In this document: positions 16,886-25,472 of the stretch, piece by piece
How the letters are laid out: every line of letters starts with the position of its first letter
Numbering within the stretch: position 1 is the first letter of the stretch
Assembly (NCBI GenBank): GCA_900540845.1
Contig: UQHS01000005.1
Location: forward strand, 42,511 to 106,510
Direction: 5' to 3'
Length of the DNA: 64,000 bases
Origin: an uncultured Collinsella sp.
GTDB lineage: Bacteria; Actinomycetota; Coriobacteriia; Coriobacteriales; Coriobacteriaceae
Position numbers and translations under genes: made by a program
Notes under the pieces: model-generated
The model's database searches: none
Seen by the model: only the letters and a program-made list of their open reading frames with translations
What the model was told of the DNA's origin: nothing

Positions 16886-17143
16886 CATGAACAATCGGGG
16901 CCGGCGGATGTCCGTCGGTCCCGTTTTGCTCCCGCGGATATGCGATGGCGCGAATACGAGGGATCGACGTTGCGAAGCGCCGGCGGTGTGTGCCGGTAGC
17001 CTCCTGGCCGATATGTTGCAGATAATCATCTCCATGTCGTCATAACTGTAGCTTCTTAATTTTCTACAGCTCGAAACAATATCATTTACCTGCGGGTATT
17101 ATGTTAGAAAAAGGTTCGAGAAACTCGGGATGGAGTGTATGCG

Positions 17144-17338
17144 ATGTCGATGGTTTACCTGATTGTCGTGCTGCTTATCGCGGCGGCGATTATCTCGCTT
17201 GTGTTGTCTGCGCTGGGAGTTGTCGTGGCTGGTGCGTTAAAGCTGCTCCCCGGCGTTTTGGTCGTGCTTGCCATTATCTTTTTTGCGCAGGGCGGCCACA
17301 TCGATGTGCACATTCCTGAGAAATGGAAGCGCAAATAA
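17144..17338 (+). CDS. Small two-helix membrane protein
   Basis: A 64-residue protein made almost wholly of two hydrophobic stretches (VYLIVVLLIAAAIISLVLSA and a following VVVAGALKLLPGVLVVLAII) ending in HIDVHIPEKWKRK. ATG 17144 has GGAG eight bases before it. The preceding 258 bases hold a small hairpin, CTGTAG/CTACAG near 17047-17070, and no gene. A terminator follows. Function unknown. Confidence 0.55.
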   Translation: MSMVYLIVVLLIAAAIISLVLSALGVVVAGALKLLPGVLVVLAIIFFAQGGHIDVHIPEKWKRK

Positions 17339-17393
17339 CACGTTGAAGCATGCGCCCAAGCTGCGTGTTGAACCCGCCTCCCGAGCATGATCA

Positions 17394-17433
17394 AGCCCGC
17401 GCGACCATGTCGACATGATCGTGCGGGCTTTCT
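17394..17433 (+). terminator. Rho-independent-type terminator
   Basis: AGCCCGC (17394-17400) pairs with GCGGGCT (17423-17429), with further pairing of ACCATG/CATGAT inside, followed by TTCTCT. It lies between the small membrane gene and the convergent cyclo-ligase gene. Confidence 0.6.
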
Positions 17434-17554
17434 CTGTAGCAGTGTGACGGGCTGTTGGGCAGGGTTCCAACACAGTGGAGCTGACCGCGTTTCCCTCACC
17501 GTCCGCGGCGAGGTTGGGCTCTACACAGACTCGCAGCGAGCGTGCCGGCTCCAC

Positions 17555-18331
17555 CTAAGCAGTGATGAACTGCGGAATCGTGTAATCGAACTCGTCGCAG
17601 GGAGCCTGCTCAACTTCCTGCTCGGCAAAGGCGACGCCCAAAAGCAGGCAGTCTTCGCGCAGCTGAGGCAGGTAGCGATCGTAGGTGCCGCGGCCGTACC
17701 CCAGTCGGTGCCCCTGCGCGTCAAAAGCTACGGCAGGCACGATGGCCAGGTCGATCTCGGAGGGCGGCACAACGGGGAAACGCGTGTCGTCTTTGGGCGG
17801 GACGCTGCCCTTTACGCGCGAGGGGATAAACCTTCGCGTTGCCCCCGCGCGCGTGCTGGTGAGCGTTTGGTGCTCTTCGGTGACGGCGGGGCCCCAAGCT
17901 TTGCGCGGCTCGACGATGAAGGGGACGTTGCCGCCCAGGTAGTTGTTGCACGACACCGAGCGCATGCACATGGCGCCCGAGGCCGCGTTGGGAATCATGC
18001 AGGGGAACACGATTCGATATCCATAGGCGTACGCGCCGCGAATGAACCGGTCGAGGTCGACCTCGTAGCGCAGCGCCGCGTAGACGGCGAGCGTGGGCGG
18101 CTGTCCGCCTTTGCCCTTGATGCCGCTGACGCGCAGGTGGTCGAGGAGCTTGTTGCAGATTTCGCGCGATTTCGTCGAGCGCGCGCCAGGGCGAAGCTCC
18201 TGACGGCATTCGATAATGGCTCGACGCACTGCTGTTTTTTGTTCGAGGATCGCCTGCGCCGCCTCGTCAAGCTTGGTGGCGGGGCCGTTCGTGGTGGTTG
18301 CCGGCGTCTTCGTTCGTTTTGCAGTTGCCAT
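17555..18331 (-). CDS. 5-formyltetrahydrofolate cyclo-ligase
   Basis: Converts 5-formyl-THF to 5,10-methenyl-THF with ATP, recycling the storage folate. The 258-residue chain carries the diagnostic block VPAVAFDAQGHRLGYGRGTY followed by DRYL, plus an early RRAIIECRQ helix. It is longer than the usual ~190 residues: a ~25-residue Thr/Lys/Ala-rich N-terminal lead and an insert around residues 150-185 containing RRFIPSRVKGSVPPKDD. It is the last gene of a minus-strand run with the glycosylase and the M16C protease, separated from the glycosylase by 59 bases. Confidence 0.9.
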   Translation of the reverse strand: MATAKRTKTPATTTNGPATKLDEAAQAILEQKTAVRRAIIECRQELRPGARSTKSREICNKLLDHLRVSGIKGKGGQPPTLAVYAALRYEVDLDRFIRGAYAYGYRIVFPCMIPNAASGAMCMRSVSCNNYLGGNVPFIVEPRKAWGPAVTEEHQTLTSTRAGATRRFIPSRVKGSVPPKDDTRFPVVPPSEIDLAIVPAVAFDAQGHRLGYGRGTYDRYLPQLREDCLLLGVAFAEQEVEQAPCDEFDYTIPQFITA

Positions 18332-18390
18332 GGCATGGTCCTCTCGGTTGTTCGTCTGTCCATTCTACCGCTTGGGGCTCGGGCGGGGCA

Positions 18391-18903
18391 TCATTCCTCA
18401 AAGACCCCGACCGCCCGATACGCGCGCACGAGGCCGTCCAGGCGCATACGGGCGTTGGCGGGGCTGGTGGATGGCAGCTCGACAAGGTCGATCGCGCGCT
18501 GGCTCAGGAGTTCTCCGTGGTACCGGCGGCAGAGTTGGGCGGCTTTCCCGCCCGTGGTGCACACCGTCTGAATGGGCGCCGCGTCGAGGACGCGCGTGAG
18601 GTCGTTTGGGATGGCGTTGGCGATGCTGGCGTCGCTTGCCCCGGCGATGTCGCAGGAGGCAAGGACGTCCCACAAGGCGATGTGATGGTCCAGCAAAAAT
18701 GCCTGCCGCACCTCGTTGCTCACAAGCGAGCTCTCGGCCTGGCCGTACAGTCGCTCCATCACGTGCCAAAAGCGGTTTTGCGGGTGCCCATAGTAGAACC
18801 CCACTTCGCGCGATGCTGGCGACGGCATGGTGCCCAGCACCAGCACGCGCGACGCTCCGTCAAACACGGGCTCGATGGTGTGGACGATGCGCTCGACGTG
18901 CAT
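18391..18903 (-). CDS. DNA-deoxyinosine/uracil glycosylase (UDG superfamily, HDG-like)
   Basis: Likely base-excision enzyme acting on deaminated bases such as hypoxanthine. The 170 residues start with a UDG-fold motif VLGTMPSPASREVGFYYGHP followed by QNRFW, and end with LPSTSPANA, the second UDG motif. This pattern fits family 6 (hypoxanthine-DNA glycosylase) better than the Ung or Mug families. It is 6 bases downstream of the M16C protease gene on the same strand. Uracil or thymine activity cannot be excluded from the sequence. Confidence 0.82.
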   Translation of the reverse strand: MHVERIVHTIEPVFDGASRVLVLGTMPSPASREVGFYYGHPQNRFWHVMERLYGQAESSLVSNEVRQAFLLDHHIALWDVLASCDIAGASDASIANAIPNDLTRVLDAAPIQTVCTTGGKAAQLCRRYHGELLSQRAIDLVELPSTSPANARMRLDGLVRAYRAVGVFEE

Positions 18904-18909
18904 GCGCCC

Positions 18910-21900
18910 CTACTCCTCCGAGCCGGTTGCGCCGGCACTCGCATCGATACCCTCATCAACGCCCATCAAATTCACGATGTCCCAGCCGGCGTCGCTCGCC
19001 TCGATGGCGTCGCGCCCCGCAAACACGCAGGCAGGAGCCTCGCGTGCAATACGTGAGATATCGGCGCTCAGTTCGCGAAGAGCTTGCGGCGTGGCCTCGA
19101 GCATCTGCTGGCGGCGCAGCGAGCGCTGCTCGGCGGGTATCTTGCAGAAGTACTCGGCGTTGCGTCGTTTGGTGAGCGCGTAGGGCTTGAGCGGCGAGTC
19201 GACACCGGAGACGCAGCTTACGATGAAGCCCTCGAAGGTGTGCGTGTCGGGTGCGAATGACGCGAGCCAGTCGCCCGATGCCTCGATGCGCGCCAAAGAG
19301 GGATCGATGGCGGGGTCGCGGTACGTGTAGAAGCTCGTGTGGCGCGGGCTCGGCGCGCGGAAGCCGCACCCATAGGCGCCGCCCTTCACGCGAATCTCGT
19401 TCCAGAGGTAGTCGTAGGAGAGCGCGTTGGAGGCAACGCTCCAGATGCCGCTGGGCTCGATGTCGAGCACACGCGGATCGCAGGCGCGTGCGAGATAGCT
19501 CACGTCGCTGGGGATCACAAACGCCTCGTGTTTGTCTTCGGGCCACGGGACGTAGAGCTCCTTGGTGGGCGCAGTGCGAGGGCGCAGTCCCAGGTCACCG
19601 GCGGCGGTCCAGTAGCGCTGGAAGTCCTCGTCCGAGCCGGTGAAGCTCGCGATGGCGCCGGTTGAGGTGAAGATGCGGTCGCGCAGCTCGCGGAGCGTGG
19701 CGCACAGGCCGTCCTTGCGCTCGTCGAAATGGTCGAGCAAATCGCGCAAGAACAGGTAGAAATCGACGCCGGAAAGTTGCTGCGTGAGCACGGCCGCGGG
19801 CGACGTGTAGGACATCGCGCGTGCCAGGGCGGCGCTGTGACCGTTCATGAGAAAACTCTGCTCCATGCCGATGCGCATCTGTGTGAGGACGTCGCGCATG
19901 CGGTCGGTGTCCTCGAAGAGGGTCCCCGACCACACCTCGCGCGGGATGCGCGCAAGCTCGTCCATCTTTTCGGACAGGGCGCCGGCGGAGACGAGCAGGC
20001 GCGGCCGCGCGAGCTTCCAGTTGGGCTGCGTGGCGACTTCGGTCGTGAAGGAGAGGAAGCCGAGGTTGGCGCCAATGTAGCTATCGAGCTCGCCGGCGCT
20101 CATGCGCTCGGTGGCAAGCTGGCTCATGAGGCGCGTGAGTACGGTCACATAGGGAAGCTCGGCAAACGCGAGATGCGAAAGGTCAAAATAGGTGAGCGCG
20201 TAGGCGAGCTGGTGCGTGGGCAGGTTGTGCCGCAGGCAGGGGATGGGCGTTTGCTTGTTGATGGTGAGCGGGGGCTCGGGGCGCGCGGGGTCGATGTCGC
20301 TCACGCGCAGGCGGGGCAGCGTCGCCTTGGCCTCGGGCGTGTCCTCGGCCTCCTGTCGGGCACGCAGATCGGCGACGTCGTCGAGGATGCGCTGGAGGTC
20401 GGCCTCGTGCAGGGAGGACATCGTGGCGGTGAGCTCGGCCTCCTCTTCGCGCGCGGCCTGCGTGTCGTCGGCGACAGGGACGAGCTCCACGAGGGCGCGG
20501 TGCGTGCTGTTGAGGACGATGTCGTTGAGGAGGTTCTCGAAATAGTCGGAATCGAGCGCGTCCTTGAGCTCGGCGTACGTGGCGCCGTACTCGAGCGCGC
20601 GCGTGGCGGCCTCGTCGGTGTCCTCGTACAGCCAGGTGCCGAGCGCATCGCAGGCGATGGCGACGCCGTCGGCGATGCCGAAGTCGCGCTGGCGCAGGTC
20701 GAATTCCTCGTTGGCGAGAACGGCGGCGAGGCGATCGCGCGGGATGCCCTCCTCGACCAAGCGGCGACATTCGTCTTCGACCACGCGGCGGAACTCGCGC
20801 GCGGAATTGGGCGCGGCGTTTTGCAGGATGATGAGCGTGTGGGGCTGCAGCTGGTCGCCGGAGGTGTAGCTCACCACGTTGCCGCCCAGGCCGGCTGCGA
20901 GGACGGCCTTTTTCACGGGTGCCTCGTTGGTGCCGAGCAGCGCGTCGAACATGATGTCCGCGGCGATGAGGCGTTTGCGATCGGAGGCGTCGCCCAGCAC
21001 ATAGGCCATGCCCACGAGTGCGTTATCTGGCGTGGTGGGCATCTCGACCCGTGCATAATCGCAGGTCAGCGGGGTTTGGCGGGTAAGGGGGTTGGGCGCG
21101 CCCACGGCTGTGGCCATGAGGGCGCGGGCGCGAGCGGCCTCGTCGCGAAGCCGCGGCTCGTCACCCAGGTAGCGCTCGTCCAAAAACGCGAGCTCGCGCT
21201 CGATGGCCATGTCTCCGTAAAGCACGATGTAGCTGTTCGCGAGGTTGTAGTGACGCGCGTGCGTGTCGAGGAAGTGCTCGTAGGTGAGCTGCGGGATGGC
21301 GCGCGGGTCGCCGCCGGACTCACAGGCGTAGGCGGTGGTGGGGAACAGCTCGCGATTGACGGCGTCGTCGAGCACGCTCATCGGGTCGGACAGGGCGCCC
21401 CTCATCTCGTTGAAGACCACGCCGTTGTAGCGCAAGGTGCCCTGCTTGAGTGGCGCGCCCTCGGGCACGTCGAGCTCGTAGTGCCAGCCCTCCTGCTCAA
21501 AGATCGCGCGCTTGGCGTAGATAGCCGGGTTGAGTACCGCGTCCATGTAGACGTCCATCAGGTTGAGCAGGTCCTGCTCATTGGTTGTGGCGACGGGGTA
21601 CACGGTTTTGTCGGGATAGGTCATGGCGTTGAGGAACGTCTGCATGGAGCTCTTGATGAGATCCACGAACGGCTCCTTCACGGGGAATTTTGCCGATCCG
21701 CACAGAACCGAATGCTCGAGGATGTGGAATACGCCGGTGTCATCGGTTGGCGGGGTTTTGAACGCGATGGAGAACGCCTTGTTCTCGTCCTCGCATGCCA
21801 GGTAGAGTAGGCGGGCGCCCGAGGCTGCATGGTGCATGACGTAGGCGTCAGCGTCGAACTCGGCGAGTTCTTTGCAGGAGGTGACGGTGAATCCGGAGAC

Positions 21901-21960
21901 GGTGGTGCCGGGCGCGAGCAGCTGGGAGGCATGGTCGCGGGCGGAGAAGGACTGGTTCAT
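18910..21960 (-). CDS. M16C zinc metallopeptidase (presequence-protease/insulinase family)
   Basis: A 1016-residue peptidase of the PreP-like M16C branch, which degrades peptides inside a closed chamber formed by two homologous halves. The inverted zinc motif HILEH (HxxEH) lies near residue 87, in TGVFHILEHSVLCGSAKFP, and the further Glu region appears as NEMRGALSDP. No signal peptide is seen, so it should be cytoplasmic. Start codon ATG at 21960 is chosen because AGGAG precedes it; a frame-extending start at 22005 is not supported. It heads a minus-strand run with the glycosylase and cyclo-ligase. Confidence 0.92.
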   Translation of the reverse strand: MNQSFSARDHASQLLAPGTTVSGFTVTSCKELAEFDADAYVMHHAASGARLLYLACEDENKAFSIAFKTPPTDDTGVFHILEHSVLCGSAKFPVKEPFVDLIKSSMQTFLNAMTYPDKTVYPVATTNEQDLLNLMDVYMDAVLNPAIYAKRAIFEQEGWHYELDVPEGAPLKQGTLRYNGVVFNEMRGALSDPMSVLDDAVNRELFPTTAYACESGGDPRAIPQLTYEHFLDTHARHYNLANSYIVLYGDMAIERELAFLDERYLGDEPRLRDEAARARALMATAVGAPNPLTRQTPLTCDYARVEMPTTPDNALVGMAYVLGDASDRKRLIAADIMFDALLGTNEAPVKKAVLAAGLGGNVVSYTSGDQLQPHTLIILQNAAPNSAREFRRVVEDECRRLVEEGIPRDRLAAVLANEEFDLRQRDFGIADGVAIACDALGTWLYEDTDEAATRALEYGATYAELKDALDSDYFENLLNDIVLNSTHRALVELVPVADDTQAAREEEAELTATMSSLHEADLQRILDDVADLRARQEAEDTPEAKATLPRLRVSDIDPARPEPPLTINKQTPIPCLRHNLPTHQLAYALTYFDLSHLAFAELPYVTVLTRLMSQLATERMSAGELDSYIGANLGFLSFTTEVATQPNWKLARPRLLVSAGALSEKMDELARIPREVWSGTLFEDTDRMRDVLTQMRIGMEQSFLMNGHSAALARAMSYTSPAAVLTQQLSGVDFYLFLRDLLDHFDERKDGLCATLRELRDRIFTSTGAIASFTGSDEDFQRYWTAAGDLGLRPRTAPTKELYVPWPEDKHEAFVIPSDVSYLARACDPRVLDIEPSGIWSVASNALSYDYLWNEIRVKGGAYGCGFRAPSPRHTSFYTYRDPAIDPSLARIEASGDWLASFAPDTHTFEGFIVSCVSGVDSPLKPYALTKRRNAEYFCKIPAEQRSLRRQQMLEATPQALRELSADISRIAREAPACVFAGRDAIEASDAGWDIVNLMGVDEGIDASAGATGSEE

Positions 21961-22117
21961 ATGGGCTCCTTTATGGAGGTTGATTGCTTCGCCCAGTATA
22001 CCCACTCATCGCGGGGCACGTAGCGCCCCTCGATTTCCCGTTTGCCGGCGCTTATGGGCCCTCAGAATCAAAGCATGCGGTATGGTTGTTGGGGAAGTTG
22101 ATTTGATGGGGGAGTGC

Positions 22118-23152
22118 ATGGAAAACGAGCACCTTGAATCCTGCGAAAACGGTGTCGCGAACTGCGATGAGCATGGGCGCGTGGGACTGGCGTCGTCGAT
22201 TAAGCCGGGTACCGATGCCGACGCGGCGTCGCGCGCGCAGCGCCGCACGATGCGCGAACGCCTGAACGACCGCGATTCTCGTCGACTGCTTGTTGGCGTG
22301 GTTGCCACGCTGCTTGGCGGAATCTTCTGGGGTTTTTCCGGGACGTCTGCCAGCTATCTGTTTGCCAACTACCAGATTGACACCCTCTGGCTGCTGAGCA
22401 TTCGCCAGCTGCTTGCGGGCGCCATGTTCATGGTGGTCATCCTGCTGTTCGATCGCGCTCGATTTGTCCAGCTGCTCAAGACCCCGCATCATCTCGCCAT
22501 CATGGCGGTGTTCACCGTGTTCGGCGTGTTTGGCAACTCGTTTTTCTACTTGCTTGCGGTTCGCATGACAAACGCGGGGACCGCGACCGTCATGCAGTGT
22601 CTGCAGCTCGTGCTCATCATGGTGTATACCTGCATCATCACGCGCCGGCTCCCCCGTCGTCGCGAGCTCGCGGGTGTGGTGCTGGCGTTTGTCGGCGCGT
22701 TTCTCATCGCAACCGGCGGTGACCCCTCCACGCTGGTGATTCCTCCCGAGGGCCTGGCCGTTGGTCTCATCTCGGCGGTGGGCGCCGCCTGCATGTCGAT
22801 CGTCCCTACCAAGATTCTCCCGATCTACGGCTCGTCCATCGTCACCGGATCCGCGATGTTTGCGTCGGGCCTTGCGATATCCCTGTTTGTGCAGCCCTGG
22901 CAGAACATGCCGGCGTTTGATTCGGCGGGTTGGCTTGCGCTTGCGGTGCTCATCGTGGTCGGGTCTTTCCTGGCGTACAACCTGTATATGCAGGGCGTGA
23001 AGGACATCGGCGGCGTGCGGGCAAGCCTTATCGGCACGGTCGAGCCGGTGTCGGCCACGGTCACGAGCGCGCTGATACTCGGTACCGTTTTCGCCCCTAC
23101 GGACATCATCGGTTTTGCGTGCATTATCGTGATGGTGTTCCTTACCGTTTAG
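22118..23152 (+). CDS. EamA/DMT-superfamily transporter
   Basis: Ten-helix drug/metabolite transporter of 344 residues made of two EamA repeats. The first repeat begins LLGGIFWGFSGTSASYLFA and the second around GLISAVGAACMSIVPTKIL. A ~60-residue soluble acidic N terminus with paired Cys (ESCENGVANC) precedes the first helix, which is unusual. ATG 22118 follows GGGGGAG. It resembles the RhaT/YdcZ/RarD-like exporters of amino acids or metabolites; substrate unknown. The gene converges on the M32 carboxypeptidase and they share a terminator. Confidence 0.88.
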   Translation: MENEHLESCENGVANCDEHGRVGLASSIKPGTDADAASRAQRRTMRERLNDRDSRRLLVGVVATLLGGIFWGFSGTSASYLFANYQIDTLWLLSIRQLLAGAMFMVVILLFDRARFVQLLKTPHHLAIMAVFTVFGVFGNSFFYLLAVRMTNAGTATVMQCLQLVLIMVYTCIITRRLPRRRELAGVVLAFVGAFLIATGGDPSTLVIPPEGLAVGLISAVGAACMSIVPTKILPIYGSSIVTGSAMFASGLAISLFVQPWQNMPAFDSAGWLALAVLIVVGSFLAYNLYMQGVKDIGGVRASLIGTVEPVSATVTSALILGTVFAPTDIIGFACIIVMVFLTV

Positions 23153-23174
23153 TCGGCTTGGACAAGCGCTTACC

Positions 23175-23207
23175 AAAAAGGCTCCGACACTGCGCCGGAG
23201 CCTTTTT
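23175..23207. terminator. Bidirectional terminator
   Basis: AAAAAGGCTCCG (23175-23186) pairs with CGGAGCCTTTTT (23196-23207), giving a stem with A-tract and T-tract on both sides. It serves the converging DMT and M32 genes. Confidence 0.9.
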
Positions 23208-23227
23208 CAGTTGCTGGATGTCAGGGT

Positions 23228-24751
23228 CTACAGCGCGTACAGCTCGCTGAACTTCTTCGACAGATAATCGCAGTAGAACGTGGCGTCGAACGGCGCACTG
23301 CAGGCGGCCTCGACCAGCTCGCCGGCATCCTTGCCGCGGCCCCACTGCCAGATGTTCTCGCGCAGCCAGCCGCGCACGGGGGCAAGGTCGCCAGAGGAGT
23401 AGATCGCATCGAGGTCCAGGCCGGCGCGCTCCATGGCGGGCACGTACTGTGCGTCGTACGCGGAGCCGAGCGCATAGGTGGGAAAGTAACCAAAGCTTCC
23501 GCCGCTCCAGTGCGTGTCCTGCAGCGCCCCCATCGTGTCGTTGGGAACGTCGAGCCCCAGGTATTGCTTGGTGAGCTTGGCCCACAGGGCGGGAACGTCC
23601 TTGGCCGTGGCCTCGCCCGCAAATAGCATGCGCTCGATGTCATAGCGAATCATGATGTGCAGCGGGTAGGTGAGCTCGTCGGCTTCGGTGCGAACGAGCG
23701 AAGGCATGGCGATGTTGACCGCGCGGTAGAGCTCATCTTCGCTCACGCCGTTGTAGATCTCGGGAACATGGCGACGCAGCAGGGCGAGAAGCGGCGTCAT
23801 GAAGGCGCGGCTGCGCCCCGCCGTGTTCTCGAAGAAGCGGCTCTGGCTCTCGTGGATGCCCAGCGAGGTTCCGCCCTCAAGGCACGTGCGCGCGTACGCC
23901 GGATTGACTCCGAGCTCGTAGGACGCGTGGCCCGCCTCATGGATGATGGAGTACACGTTGGATAGCAGGTTGTCCTCGTAGATATGCGTGGCAACGCGCG
24001 CGTCGCCCACGGCGAAGCCCTCGGAGAAGGGGTGCTCCGTGAAGGCGAGGCAGGTGTCGGCGAGGTCGAGGCCCACGAGCCTCATGAGGTCGAAGGACAG
24101 GGCGCGCTGGGTGGCGTCGGGCACGTGGGCGGTGAGGAACGGGGCCTCGGGCTGCGTGCCGCGCTCGCTGATGGCGTGGACGAGCGGCACCACGGTCTCG
24201 CGCACCCGATCGAAGAAGCGGTCATAGGAGGCGGCGTTCATGCCGCGCTCGTACTGATCGAGCCAGACGTCATACGGGTCGCGCGTGGGGTCCATGTAGC
24301 CTGCGTGCCGCTTGAGGGTTTCGACGATGCGGTCGACGTACGGCTCGAAGCTCGCCCAGTCGTTGGCGTTCTTCGCCTTGTGCCATACGGCGTCTGCCTC
24401 GCAGGTGAGGCGGCTCCACGCCTCGACCTCGTCGGTGGGCAGGGCGATGGCCTCGCGCTGGTCGCGCGCGAGCGTGCGGATCTCGGCGACGGCTTGGGGG
24501 TCGGTGAGGGTGCCGTCGGCAACGGCGGCCTCGAGCTCGGCCATGAGGGCGCGGGCGTCTTCGCTCGTCAGCAGTTCGTGGTGCTCGCCGGCGAGCGCGC
24601 CCATCGCATCGCCGCGCGCCGCGGCGCCGTTTTCGGGAGCGATGGTCGCGCCGTCGAACTCGGCGATTTTCATGAGGTACTCGCGGGTCCACAGCTTGCC
24701 TTCGAGCGCGCGCAGGCGGCTGGTGAGCTGATCGGTGTCGGTGGTGGGCAT
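23228..24751 (-). CDS. Carboxypeptidase Taq-type metallopeptidase (M32)
   Basis: Zinc carboxypeptidase with broad specificity, cytoplasmic. The 507-residue chain has the HExxH site in SIIHEAGHASYELGV, the downstream glutamate block GIHESQSRFFENTAGRS, and the M32 blocks HPFSEGFAVGDARVATHIY and YPLHIMIRYDIER. Length matches the family. Start ATG at 24751 has GGAGG four bases upstream; a longer frame to 24958 reads through REP-like repeats and is rejected. Confidence 0.93.
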   Translation of the reverse strand: MPTTDTDQLTSRLRALEGKLWTREYLMKIAEFDGATIAPENGAAARGDAMGALAGEHHELLTSEDARALMAELEAAVADGTLTDPQAVAEIRTLARDQREAIALPTDEVEAWSRLTCEADAVWHKAKNANDWASFEPYVDRIVETLKRHAGYMDPTRDPYDVWLDQYERGMNAASYDRFFDRVRETVVPLVHAISERGTQPEAPFLTAHVPDATQRALSFDLMRLVGLDLADTCLAFTEHPFSEGFAVGDARVATHIYEDNLLSNVYSIIHEAGHASYELGVNPAYARTCLEGGTSLGIHESQSRFFENTAGRSRAFMTPLLALLRRHVPEIYNGVSEDELYRAVNIAMPSLVRTEADELTYPLHIMIRYDIERMLFAGEATAKDVPALWAKLTKQYLGLDVPNDTMGALQDTHWSGGSFGYFPTYALGSAYDAQYVPAMERAGLDLDAIYSSGDLAPVRGWLRENIWQWGRGKDAGELVEAACSAPFDATFYCDYLSKKFSELYAL

Positions 24752-24805
24752 GGGGCCTCCTCCTACATATATGATGACATTGACGTTGAGTGTACCCACT
24801 CGACC

Positions 24806-24840
24806 ATGTGTAATTTGGGGACGGGTGCAGAATTGCACAT
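24806..24840 (+). repeat. REP-like 35-bp element, copy 1
   Basis: The unit has TGGGGACGGGTGCA in its centre and near-palindromic ends (ATGTGTAATT and AATTGCACAT). It lies just upstream of the M32 gene. The GGGGACGG core is typical of REP sequences mobilised by RAYT transposases. Two related copies lie at 24865-24908 and, inverted, at 25238-25272. Confidence 0.75.
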
Positions 24841-24864
24841 CTCGGGAGGGCGCGTGCGTGCGCA

Positions 24865-24908
24865 ACGTGCAATTTGGGCAATTTGGGGACGGGTGCAGAA
24901 TTACACAT
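24865..24908 (+). repeat. REP-like element, copy 2
   Basis: Same core TTTGGGGACGGGTGCAGAAT and end TACACAT as copy 1, with an extra partial unit (GTGCAATTTGGGC) in front. It is 24 bases after copy 1 in the same orientation. Confidence 0.7.
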
Positions 24909-25066
24909 TTGGGCGGGCTTGCGTGCGGGCGTGCGGGTGCGCGTTGACGGGTCAACATGGTCGAGCACTCGCCCAGATGCCGATGCGGGTGGCCTGCCTA
25001 CGGTGCTTCGTGCGCGTTCCGAACCGCCTAGCTGCCGCATCTCGCTGCATGTGCTATCATCTTGAC

Positions 25067-25417
25067 CACTGCGTTGACGGAGAGGTCGGGCCTCACCGCA
25101 TCGCCGCCTGAGAGAGGGAGGGCCACCGGCTGAGAGCCCACCTGCGGCGACGAGCCCCGAGTTCACTCCCGAGCTGCGACCTGAACGGCCGTCTTGCGAC
25201 GAGGGCTCGCCCCCGCGCCGCGCGGCATTGGGGCACAATGTGCAATTTTGCACCCGTCCCCATGTTATACATGCTGAGTAGGGGAGCCGCGCGCCCGCGC
25301 GACATCGGGCAAAAGAGGGTTCGCCGGATGGACAGCCGGCGGCCAAACAAGGTGGTACCGCGGATACATCCGTCCTTGGGAGTGCGAGCGATCGCACGAA
25401 CCCGAGGACGGATTTTT
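25067..25417 (+). promoter_or_regulatory. Phe T-box leader of pheST
   Basis: An untranslated leader that lets uncharged tRNA-Phe switch pheST on. The specifier is the UUC codon at 25162-25164 in GAGTTCACTCCCGAGC. The T-box antiterminator sequence AACAAGGTGGTACCGCGG lies at 25346-25363. It competes with a terminator whose arms ATCCGTCC (25368-25375) and GGACGGAT (25406-25413) are followed by TTTTT. An extended -10 box, TGCTATCAT, at 25052-25060 sets the probable start near 25067. A REP-like element (25238-25272) is inserted between Stem I and the antiterminator, which makes the leader longer than usual. Confidence 0.9.
25238..25272 (-). repeat. REP-like element, copy 3, inside the T-box leader
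   Basis: In reverse orientation it reads ATGGGGACGGGTGCAAAATT in its core and ends in GCACAT, matching copy 1 across the full 35 bp with only a few differences. Its ends can fold, so it forms an extra hairpin in the linker of the T-box RNA. Confidence 0.75.
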
Positions 25418-25472
25418 CTATGGAACAACACGTCGTCGCAACGCGGCGTCGTTTGAAAGGAGAGGGGATACG

